Below, piece by piece: positions 33,441-40,670 of a stretch of DNA of 64,000 nucleotides. This DNA comes from Promineifilum sp019695075 (GTDB taxonomy: Bacteria > Chloroflexota > Anaerolineae > Promineifilales > Promineifilaceae). Position 1 is the first letter of the stretch. Each line of letters opens with the position of its first letter. The notes beneath the pieces were generated by a model, which searched no databases, had not been told where the DNA came from, and worked only from the letters and a program-made list of their open reading frames with translations. Location of the stretch: NCBI GenBank assembly GCA_026129185.1, contig JAHCIO010000021.1, positions 12,189-76,188 of the forward strand, given 5' to 3'. Both the position numbers and the translations under genes were made by a program.

Positions 33441-35234
33441 GCGCCAGGGCAGGTCGGGCACGGCCGCGGGCGTGGCGTAGGGGCCGGCGCGCAGGTCATC
33501 GAAGTAGCCGTGGGCCTCCAGCGCCGTGTAAGAGAAGAGCGCGTGGCCGGCCGTACCCAGCGCCCGCGCCGCGGCAATGCGGAAGGCGATCTGATCGAAG
33601 CTCTGGTCGGAGCCGATGCCGGCGATCACGTAGCGCTGGCCGCGGTGACTCTGGAAGTCGGCCACCAGCGTCTGCCAGCGGTCGTTGGGGAAGGGGTTGG
33701 GCGTATTGGACGAATAGATCATCGGCGAGACGGCGTCGATGTAGCCTCCTTGCAGCCAGCCCTGCGAATCTTGATAGTAGTCGCTGTACCCCTGGCTATA
33801 ACCCCAGCCCCAGCGGTCGATGTAGGTCGGCCAGACGGCGGCCGTCAGCCACACGTCGCGCCCGCTGGGCAGGATGATCTCCTGGTAGACCTCGCGCACC
33901 AGCCTATTGATCTGTTCGCGCTGCCAGTCGGCATAGACGCCGGCCGCGCCGCTGAAGCAGGGCGCGCCGAAGGCGGCTTCGCTGACCGGGTCGCAGGAGG
34001 TGTTGCGGCCGGCATAGCGCACGCGGTCGAGATGGATGCCGTCGATGGCGTAGCGGCTGACCAGGTCGTGGACAACGGCCTTGAAGTGCTCGCGGAAAGC
34101 GGCCGAGGCGGGCGAGGCCACCTGGTACTCGCCGCAGGAGACGGCATCGAGCGTCGTCCACTGGGCGGCGTTGAGCTTGTCGTTGGTCAGGCCGTGGGCG
34201 TCGCGCAGGCGATACCACAGCGGCGTGGGGGTGGCCGCGGGCGGCGGCGGGCAGGTGTTAGCCGCGGTGCGGTCGCCGATGGGGTAGACGTTGACGTAGG
34301 CGTGCAGTTGCAGGCCGCGAGCGTGGGCGCGCTCGACGAAATAGGCCAGCGGATCCCACGCCGGCGAGGGCGGCTGGCCCAGGACGCCGCCGCTGACGCG
34401 CGCCGCCCACGGCTCCAGGCCGGAGACGTAGTAGGCGTCGGCCGTGCCCCGCACCTGGAAGAAGATGGCGTTGAAGCCGGCGTCGGCGGCGTTGGCGACG
34501 ATCTGGTCGATGCGCGCCGGGTCGGCCGGGTGGTTGAAGACCGTCCAGTCGAAGCGCGTCACCCATAGCCCGCGCAACTCAACCATGCCCGGCGGCCGGG
34601 TGGCCGTCGGCGAAGGCGTCGGCAGCGTCGCCGTGCGATAGACCTCCAGGAAGAGCAGCTTGTTGTTGACCGCCGACGCGCCGCTGCGCACGGTCAGGCG
34701 GCCGTCGCTCACGGTGACGCTCAGCGTGCCGGCGATGAAGCGGCGGCTATCGTTGGGCGCGCCGGAGAGAAGCGTCTGGCCCTCGGCCGTGCTGTGCATG
34801 AAGCCGTCGCCGGCCGCCGGGTCGCCGGCCACGGCGTAGACATCGTAGACGCCGGGCGGCAGGGCCAGCTCCCAGACGGCGTCGGGGTTCTCCGGCTTTT
34901 GCAGGTGAATCAGCGTGTCGTAGCGTTGGTCGTAGGCCTCGGGCGCGTTGCGCTCGCGCGTGGCAGCGCTGTTGTCGGCATTCCAGCCGTAGGCGAAGCC
35001 GTTGCCGCGGTCGGCAAAGACCGCGCCGCTGTCGGGCAGATAGCCGGGGGGCACTTCGGCCGCGGCCGGCTGGAAGTTGATCTTGACCACCGGCTCACCA
35101 CTTGACGGCGGGCCGAGGACGATGATCGGCGCGTAGCTCCGCCCCGCTCCCTGGGCCAGGAGCGTTAGCGCCGCGCCGGCCAGAGCCAGGCCGGCCACCA
35201 ACAGCACAACCGAACGACGCACAGTACGGCTCAT
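33435..35234 (-). CDS. GHL10-type glycoside hydrolase (family 10-like, DUF187)
   Basis: A secreted 599-residue protein starting MSRTVRRSVVLLVAGLALAG at 35234, with a signal peptide or anchor. Residues about 45-190 form a malectin-like carbohydrate-binding domain (VKINFQPAAAE; GNGFAYGWNAD; LFLEVYR). The catalytic barrel at about 205-590 has the GHL10 hallmarks: ELRGLWVTRFDW, FNAIFFQVRG, LQLHAYVNVYP, YAIDGIHLDRVRY, VYQEIILPSGRDVWLTAAV and GGYIDAVSPMIYS. Related enzymes act on cell-wall or polysaccharide chains. It stands at the head of the polysaccharide region. Its start overlaps the stop of the small membrane protein at 35231 by 4 bases. Confidence 0.92.
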   Translation of the reverse strand: MSRTVRRSVVLLVAGLALAGAALTLLAQGAGRSYAPIIVLGPPSSGEPVVKINFQPAAAEVPPGYLPDSGAVFADRGNGFAYGWNADNSAATRERNAPEAYDQRYDTLIHLQKPENPDAVWELALPPGVYDVYAVAGDPAAGDGFMHSTAEGQTLLSGAPNDSRRFIAGTLSVTVSDGRLTVRSGASAVNNKLLFLEVYRTATLPTPSPTATRPPGMVELRGLWVTRFDWTVFNHPADPARIDQIVANAADAGFNAIFFQVRGTADAYYVSGLEPWAARVSGGVLGQPPSPAWDPLAYFVERAHARGLQLHAYVNVYPIGDRTAANTCPPPPAATPTPLWYRLRDAHGLTNDKLNAAQWTTLDAVSCGEYQVASPASAAFREHFKAVVHDLVSRYAIDGIHLDRVRYAGRNTSCDPVSEAAFGAPCFSGAAGVYADWQREQINRLVREVYQEIILPSGRDVWLTAAVWPTYIDRWGWGYSQGYSDYYQDSQGWLQGGYIDAVSPMIYSSNTPNPFPNDRWQTLVADFQSHRGQRYVIAGIGSDQSFDQIAFRIAAARALGTAGHALFSYTALEAHGYFDDLRAGPYATPAAVPDLPWRN

Positions 35235-35551
35235 TTGGCCGCTATTGTGCCATACATGGCCCGATGAACCAAAGCCCCGCCGTAGCCTCCGACCAAGGCC
35301 ACTATCAACGCCAGCAGACTGGCGACGTTCCCCCCTCTGATGATGCCCAGCAACGGGATCATACCGCCAATGGCCAGCGCCCATACCCAGGGCCGCCGCG
35401 GCGCGACGAAGCCGAACGCCGCCGACAGCAGCAACACCACACCGGCAGTAATGCCCGTGTCGTCCCACGTCGGACGGCCATCCATCCAGGCAATGCTCGC
35501 GCCCACCACCACCGCCACAGCCAACAGAACCCAGAACGTTCGTGAGGACAT
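35231..35551 (-). CDS. Small membrane protein
   Basis: A 106-residue protein with four hydrophobic segments (WVLLAVAVVVGASIAW; TAGVVLLLSAAFGFVA; WALAIGGMIPLLGII; LLALIVALVGGYGGAL). I recognise no family. It overlaps the start of the glycoside hydrolase by ATGA, so it is probably the first gene of that transcript. Function unknown. Confidence 0.75.
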   Translation of the reverse strand: MSSRTFWVLLAVAVVVGASIAWMDGRPTWDDTGITAGVVLLLSAAFGFVAPRRPWVWALAIGGMIPLLGIIRGGNVASLLALIVALVGGYGGALVHRAMYGTIAAK

Positions 35552-35677
35552 TTTTTCGCTCCAAGCGGCCGGGTCATCTCCGACATCGGCAAGCGCACCC
35601 GGCTACTGCTCGTGATCATAGCACGAGGGATGGATAGGAAACGGTCAAAACCTCTCAAGCCCGGCCCTGCCGCCTGA

Positions 35678-35705
35678 TTGACAGCTATCCTTCCTGCTCT
35701 ATACT
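35678..35705 (+). promoter_or_regulatory. Sigma70-type promoter of the kynurenine genes
   Basis: TTGACA (35678-35683) and TATACT (35700-35705) with a 16-base spacer: the best promoter match I found in the window. Transcription should begin near 35712, so the hairpin element at 35714 would be the extreme 5' end of the message. Confidence 0.7.
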
Positions 35706-35713
35706 CGCCGCCA

Positions 35714-35736
35714 GCGATTCGGGCGAATCGCGCCAC
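35714..35736 (+). repeat. Hairpin element copy at the 5' end of the kynB message
   Basis: GCGATTC, loop GGGC, GAATCGC, tail GCCAC, followed at once by AAGGAG and, 5 bases later, by the ATG at 35748. Here the loop is GGGC instead of GGGA. Confidence 0.9.
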
Positions 35737-35747
35737 AAGGAGACACA

Positions 35748-36389
35748 ATGAACGCTAAACCCCGTCTGTATGACATCAGCCGCGACCTGACCAACGGCAT
35801 GGTCGTCTGGCCGGGCGACAAAGACTTTGCCCTGACGCCCAACGGCAGCATCGCCGACGGCGGCGCGGTGAACGTCTCCACCGTCCTGTTCAGCAGCCAC
35901 TCCGGCACCCACGTCGATGCCCCCTACCATTTTGAGGACGACGCGCCGAAGCTGGACAAGGTCGATCTGTCGGCCTACTGGGGGCCGGCCCAGGTCGTCA
36001 CGGTCACGAAGGCCGCCGGGCCGCTCACGCCGGCCGACTTCGCGGGCTACGACCTCGGCCGCGCCCCGCGCCTGCTGATCCACTCGCCCCTCAGCGCCGC
36101 CGACACGACCATCTTCCATAAGGCGTTCGTCTACCCCAGCCCGGAGTTGGCCGACCACCTGGGCGGCCTGGGCATCGTCCTCTACGGGGCCGATTCGCCG
36201 TCGATGGACGCCTTCGACAGCAAAGATTTGGCCGGCCACCACGCCCTACAGCGCAACAACATCCTCATCCTCGAAGGGCTGATGCTCGACGGCGTGCCCG
36301 ACGGCCTCTATGAGCTGTCGGCCTTCCCGCTGAAGCTCATCGGCGGCGACGGCAGCCCGGTGCGGGCGGTGTTGCGGGCGTTGGAGTGA
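35748..36389 (+). CDS. kynB: Cyclase family protein / kynurenine formamidase
   Basis: A metal-dependent hydrolase of 213 residues. HSGTHVDAPYHF (residues about 50-61) is the metal-binding signature of the cyclase/KynB family. The N-terminal RDLTNGMVVWPGD and the GHHALQRNN segment fit the kynurenine formamidase branch. Hydrolysis of N-formylkynurenine is supported by the next gene, a kynureninase. It is preceded by a strong promoter and AAGGAG. A tryptophan 2,3-dioxygenase gene is not in the window. Confidence 0.87.
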   Translation: MNAKPRLYDISRDLTNGMVVWPGDKDFALTPNGSIADGGAVNVSTVLFSSHSGTHVDAPYHFEDDAPKLDKVDLSAYWGPAQVVTVTKAAGPLTPADFAGYDLGRAPRLLIHSPLSAADTTIFHKAFVYPSPELADHLGGLGIVLYGADSPSMDAFDSKDLAGHHALQRNNILILEGLMLDGVPDGLYELSAFPLKLIGGDGSPVRAVLRALE

Positions 36390-36424
36390 GGGATGAAGGA
36401 TGAAGGATGAGGGAGGAGGGATGA
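36388..36424. repeat. Heptamer tract GGATGAA/GGAGGAG between kynB and kynU
   Basis: GGATGAA, GGATGAA, GGATGAG, GGAGGAG and GGATGAA units overlap the kynB stop region and the presumed kynU start. They supply GGAGG directly before the ATG at 36421, so the repeat doubles as ribosome binding site. Confidence 0.8.
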
Positions 36425-37698
36425 AGGGCAGAGACGCAGCTCTGTCCCTACGACGGGCGCAGGCGATGGACGCGGCCGACCCGCTGACCGCCTTCCGCGA
36501 CCGGTTCGTGATCGATGATACGGAACTGATCTACCTGGACGGCAACTCGCTCGGCCGCCTGCCGCGGGCGACCGCGCCGCGCCTGGCCGCCGCCGTCGCC
36601 GACGAGTGGGGCGGGCGTCTCGTGCGCGGCTGGAACGAGGGCTGGTTCGACGCGCCCGACCGCATCGGCGGCAAACTGGCCGGGCTGCTGGGGGCGGCGG
36701 CCGACGAGGTCATCCTGGCCGACGCCACCTCGGTCAACCTGTTCAAGCTGACGCTGGCGGCGCTGCTGGCCCGGCCGGGGCGGCACACCATCGTCACCGA
36801 CGACCTCAACTTCCCGTCCGACCTCTACATCCTGCGCAGCGCCGCGGCGCTGGCCGGGCGGCCGGTGGTGGTGCGCGTTGTGCCCTCGGCCGACGGCATC
36901 CACGGCCCGGCCGAAGCGCTGGCCGCTGCCATGGACGAGGACACGGCCCTGCTCAGCCTCTCCCACACCGTCTTCAAGAGCGGCTACACCTACGACATGG
37001 CCGCCCTGACCGCGTTGGCCCACCGGGCCGGGGCGCTGGCGCTGTGGGACCTCAGCCATTCGGCCGGGGCGGTTGTCGTCGATCTGCGCGGCGCGGACGC
37101 CGACCTGGCCGTGGGCTGCACCTACAAGTACCTCAACGGCGGCCCCGGCGCGCCGGCCTTCCTCTACGTGCGCCGCGATTTGCACGACGCGCTGGCCAAC
37201 CCCATCAGCGGCTGGCTCGGCCGGGCCGACCCGTTCGACTTCGCCCTCGACTACGCCCCCGCGGCCGGCATCCGCCGCTTCCTGAGCGGCACGCCGCCCA
37301 TCCTGTCGCTGACCGCCGTCGAGCCGGGCATCGACCTGCTGCTGGAGGCAGGCATGGCGCGGCTGCGCGAGCGCTCCGTACGGCTGAGCGAGTACCTTAT
37401 CGCTCGCTGGGAGGAGCGCCTGGAGCCGCTGGGCTTCCGCCTCAACTCGCCGCGTGACCCGGCCCGCCGTGGCTCCCACGTCTCGTTAGGCCACGATGAC
37501 GGCCTGCGCATCAATCTGGCTCTCATCCACGAGGCGCGGGTCTTGCCCGACTTTCGCCGCCCGGATAATATCCGTTTGGGCATCGCGCCGCTCTATAACA
37601 CCTTCACCGAGCTGCACACGGCCGTCGAACGGCTGCGCGCTGTCGTCGTCGAGGGCCTCCACCGGCGCTACGACGCGGCCGGCCTGGCAGTCACCTGA
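36421..37698 (+). CDS. kynU: Kynureninase
   Basis: PLP-dependent cleavage of kynurenine to anthranilate and alanine. The protein has 425 residues from the ATG at 36421; ATGs at 36400 and 36466 are alternatives. I prefer 36421 because RRAQAMDAADPL aligns with the conserved N-terminal RALDAADPL region of the family. LDGNSLG near residue 40 and WNEGWFDAP are typical. The Schiff-base lysine is Lys236 in CTYKYLNGGPGAP, and DLSHSAGA carries the Asp that binds the PLP ring nitrogen. The gene lies 31 bases after kynB, so the two form an operon for tryptophan breakdown or anthranilate supply. Confidence 0.95.
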   Translation: MKGRDAALSLRRAQAMDAADPLTAFRDRFVIDDTELIYLDGNSLGRLPRATAPRLAAAVADEWGGRLVRGWNEGWFDAPDRIGGKLAGLLGAAADEVILADATSVNLFKLTLAALLARPGRHTIVTDDLNFPSDLYILRSAAALAGRPVVVRVVPSADGIHGPAEALAAAMDEDTALLSLSHTVFKSGYTYDMAALTALAHRAGALALWDLSHSAGAVVVDLRGADADLAVGCTYKYLNGGPGAPAFLYVRRDLHDALANPISGWLGRADPFDFALDYAPAAGIRRFLSGTPPILSLTAVEPGIDLLLEAGMARLRERSVRLSEYLIARWEERLEPLGFRLNSPRDPARRGSHVSLGHDDGLRINLALIHEARVLPDFRRPDNIRLGIAPLYNTFTELHTAVERLRAVVVEGLHRRYDAAGLAVT

Positions 37699-37734
37699 GC
37701 GACCCAAACACCCAACGGCGGCAAAACAAGCACT

Positions 37735-38739
37735 ATGAAACCCCTGCAACGCTTCGAGACCGGCGCCGGACGGATCATCTTCTCCTTCCCGGCGCGCTCC
37801 TTCCCCACGCTGACCAACAATATCTACGTCATTGACGACGGCGAGCAGTACGTCCTCATTGACGCCGGTTCGGGCATGGAGCGCCCCAACGCCGACCTGC
37901 TGGCCGGCTTCACGGCCATCGGCGAGCACCTCGGTCGTCCCTTCTCCCCGGCCGACATCGGCACGATCCTGATCACCCACGGCCACATCGACCACTTCGG
38001 CGGCCTGCCCTTCCTGCGCCAATACACCGCCGCGCCCGCCGGCGTCCACGTCCTCGACCGGCGCGTGCTGTCCAACCACGAGGAGCGCATGGTCTTCGCC
38101 TATCGGCGGCTGGAGACGTTTCTGGAGGGCGCGGGCGTGTCGGCCGAGGAGCGGGTCGTGCTGATGAGCGTCTACCTGTTCTCCAAGACCTACTACCGCT
38201 CCACGCCGGTGCAGTTCTTGCTGGAGGAGGGGCGGCCGACGGTGGGCGGCTTCGGCGTGTTCCACGTGCCCGGCCACTGCCCCGGCCAGGTCTGCCTGCT
38301 GGTCGATGACGTGCTGCTGACGGCCGACCAGGTGCTATCACGCATCACGCCCCACCAGGCCCCGGAGAGCATCACCCTGAACATGGGCCTGGGCCACTAC
38401 CTCGACTCGCTCGACAAGGTGGCGGCGCTGCCGGGCGTGCGCCTGGGCCTGGGCGGCCACGAAGACCCCATCGACGACGTGCCCGGCCGCGTCGCCGCCA
38501 TCCGCGCCGCCCATGACGAGCGCCTGGGCAAGGTCATGGACATCTGCCGCGCGCCCCAGTCCATCGCCGCCATCAGCCGCGCCCTCTTCGGCCACGTGGA
38601 CAGCTATCACGTCCTCCTGGCGTTGGAAGAGACGGGCGCGCACGTCGAATACCTCCACCAGCGCGGCGAGCTAATAGCCGCCAACCTGGAGGAGATCGAG
38701 GCGACGAGCCGGCCGGTGGTGCAGTATGTGCGCGGCTGA
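37735..38739 (+). CDS. MBL-fold metallo-hydrolase
   Basis: A 334-residue hydrolase of the metallo-beta-lactamase superfamily. The metal motif THGHIDH spans residues 81-87 (His82, His84, Asp86, His87), a third histidine is in HVPGHCPGQVC, and an Asp is in LLTADQVLS. LGLGGHEDP has the last histidine. The C-terminal 70 residues (about 265-330) look like a winged-helix (ISRALFGHVDSYHVLLALEETGAHVEYL), as in LACTB2-type proteins. The substrate is unknown. It follows kynU by 36 bases and overlaps mutY by 14 bases. Confidence 0.9.
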   Translation: MKPLQRFETGAGRIIFSFPARSFPTLTNNIYVIDDGEQYVLIDAGSGMERPNADLLAGFTAIGEHLGRPFSPADIGTILITHGHIDHFGGLPFLRQYTAAPAGVHVLDRRVLSNHEERMVFAYRRLETFLEGAGVSAEERVVLMSVYLFSKTYYRSTPVQFLLEEGRPTVGGFGVFHVPGHCPGQVCLLVDDVLLTADQVLSRITPHQAPESITLNMGLGHYLDSLDKVAALPGVRLGLGGHEDPIDDVPGRVAAIRAAHDERLGKVMDICRAPQSIAAISRALFGHVDSYHVLLALEETGAHVEYLHQRGELIAANLEEIEATSRPVVQYVRG

Positions 38740-39835
38740 GGAAGAAGGCCCCCTGCTCTCCTGGTGGGACGCCAACCGCGCCGACCTGCCCTGGCGGCGC
38801 ACCCAAGACCCCTACGCCATCTGGATCGCCGAGGTGATGCTGCAACAGACGCAGATCGCCGCGGTCGTCCCCTATTATGAGCGCTGGCTGGCCCGCTTCC
38901 CGACGGTCGCGGCGCTGGCCGCCGCCCCGCTGGACGACGTGCTCAAGCAGTGGGAAGGGCTGGGCTATTACAGCCGGGCGCGCCATCTGCACGCCGCGGC
39001 CCAACGCATCGTGGCCGACCACGGCGGCCGGCTGCCGGATACGCTCGAAGAGCTGCTACGGCTGCCGGGCGTCGGCCGCTACACCGCCGGGGCCGTGGCC
39101 TCCATCGCCTACGGCGTGCGCGCGCCCGTGCTGGATGGCAACGTCATCCGCGTCCTCAGCCGCCTGTTTGACGTGGCCGAGGACGTGACCCGGCCGGAGA
39201 CGCGCGCGCGTCTGTGGGCGCTGGCCGAGGGGCTTGTGCCCGCCGAGCGGCCGGGCGACTATAACCAGGCGCTGATGGAACTGGGGCAGGTCATCTGCGT
39301 GCCGCAACGGCCGCGCTGCCTCCTCTGCCCGCTGCGCGACGACTGCCTGGCCCGGCAGCGCGGCACGCAGTTGGAACGACCGGTGCGCCCGCCGCGCCGC
39401 CGCACGCCGCACTACGACGTCGTCGCGGCGATCATCTGGCGCGACGGGCCGCCCGCGGCCGGCGGCCACTTCCTCATCGCCCAGCGGCCGCACGAGGGCT
39501 TGCTGGGCGGGCTATGGGAGTTCCCTGGCGGCAAGGTCGAGCCGGGCGAGACGCGGCCGGAGGCGCTGCGGCGGGAGATCGCCGAGGAGTTGGCCCTGGA
39601 GATCGCGCCGGGCGACTTCCTCGTCGAGGTCGCCCACGCCTACACCCACTTTCGCATCACCCTCCACGCCTTCCACGCCGCCTACACGGGCGGCGAACCG
39701 CAGCACCTCGGCGTGGCCGACCACGCCTGGGTGACGCTAGACGACGTGGAGCGCTACGCCTTCGCCGTCACCGACCGGAAGATCATCCAGGCGTTGCGAG
39801 GGCTGTTCGCGGCCTCAGCCCTCCCCGGCGACTAA
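38726..39835 (+). CDS. mutY: A/G-specific adenine glycosylase MutY
   Basis: Removes adenine paired with 8-oxoguanine. It has 369 residues. The helix-hairpin-helix LPGVGRYTAGA and the catalytic Asp region precede a 4Fe-4S site with C-X6-C-X2-C-X5-C spacing (CVPQRPRCLLCPLRDDC). The catalytic Glu lies in EVMLQQTQ near residue 36. The C-terminal NUDIX-type domain, which recognises 8-oxoG, keeps a nearly complete Nudix box (GGKVEPGETRPEALRREIAE). The start overlaps the MBL-fold gene by 14 bases, so it is probably read from the same message. Confidence 0.96.
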   Translation: MCAAEEEGPLLSWWDANRADLPWRRTQDPYAIWIAEVMLQQTQIAAVVPYYERWLARFPTVAALAAAPLDDVLKQWEGLGYYSRARHLHAAAQRIVADHGGRLPDTLEELLRLPGVGRYTAGAVASIAYGVRAPVLDGNVIRVLSRLFDVAEDVTRPETRARLWALAEGLVPAERPGDYNQALMELGQVICVPQRPRCLLCPLRDDCLARQRGTQLERPVRPPRRRTPHYDVVAAIIWRDGPPAAGGHFLIAQRPHEGLLGGLWEFPGGKVEPGETRPEALRREIAEELALEIAPGDFLVEVAHAYTHFRITLHAFHAAYTGGEPQHLGVADHAWVTLDDVERYAFAVTDRKIIQALRGLFAASALPGD

Positions 39836-39839
39836 GCTT

Positions 39840-39868
39840 GAGGGATGAAGGATGAAGGATGAAGGATG
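39840..39868. repeat. Heptamer tract GGATGAA after mutY
   Basis: Four GGATGAA/GGATGAG units lie in the gap between the converging genes mutY and the Uma2 family gene. Confidence 0.8.
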
Positions 39869-39888
39869 AGTCTTGGCTGTTCGCAGTC

Positions 39889-40566
39889 TCAACCCTCCCC
39901 GGCGATTAAGCGGCGGAAACGCTCGCGCTGCTCCGGCGACAGGATTTCCAGGAAGGCGGTCATGACGGGCGGCTTGCTCTCCAGCCAGAGCCACGACGGC
40001 CGCAGCCAGAAGCCGGGCAGCACCGCCGAGGCGACGCGCTCGTCCTCATCTGTGGCGTACAGTTCATACTCACCGGCGGCATCCAATCGGTAGAAGTCAG
40101 CGCGGTTGCGGCCGGGGCGCGGGTCAACCACCCAGTACTCGCGCACGCCCGCCCGGCGGTACTCGTGCAGCTTGTCGTGACGATCGCGGCGCACGCTGTC
40201 GCGTGAGACGATTTCGACCACCAGGTCGGCCGGCCCCTCAAGGCGTTCGCGGCTCAACCGGCCCAGGCTCTCAGTCGTGACGACCAGAATATCGGGCTGG
40301 CGGGCCGACTTCTCGGATAGCAAGCGCATTTCGAACGGCGCGATGAGGACAACGCCAAGTTCCTGAAACTCGACGTACAGGTGTAGTAGATGGTTCAGGA
40401 AATTCAGGACGATTTGGTGGACGTCATATGGCGGCATTTGAACGATTACTTCTCCATCGACCCACTCGGCGTGAACATCCTCATCCGCCCAGGCGATATA
40501 CTCGTCATAGCTCATACGCAGCCGTTGCGGTTCAGCGGTCGTCGCGCTCAGTTGTCTTGTGGTCAT
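39889..40566 (-). CDS. Uma2 family putative endonuclease (DUF820)
   Basis: A 225-residue protein of the PD-(D/E)XK-like Uma2 family, common in cyanobacteria and Chloroflexota and of unknown biological role. The start MTTRQLSATTAEP at 40566 has AGGAG 7 bases upstream. Family markers are the N-terminal MSYDEYIAWAD and HAEWVDGEVI, then ARQPDILVV with the metal-binding Asp, and LVVEIVSRDS followed by RDRHDKLHEYRRAGVREYWVVDP. All catalytic positions appear present. It stands alone between converging and co-directional genes. Confidence 0.92.
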   Translation of the reverse strand: MTTRQLSATTAEPQRLRMSYDEYIAWADEDVHAEWVDGEVIVQMPPYDVHQIVLNFLNHLLHLYVEFQELGVVLIAPFEMRLLSEKSARQPDILVVTTESLGRLSRERLEGPADLVVEIVSRDSVRRDRHDKLHEYRRAGVREYWVVDPRPGRNRADFYRLDAAGEYELYATDEDERVASAVLPGFWLRPSWLWLESKPPVMTAFLEILSPEQRERFRRLIAGEG

Positions 40567-40670
40567 GCGCACTCTCCTACGAAAGGCGAACTAGTCCAGG
40601 TCACCAACCAGACACAGTATAGCATAGGCTTAGCAGAGCCTGGCGCAGTAGGCGGCGCAGTGGTCGAACA

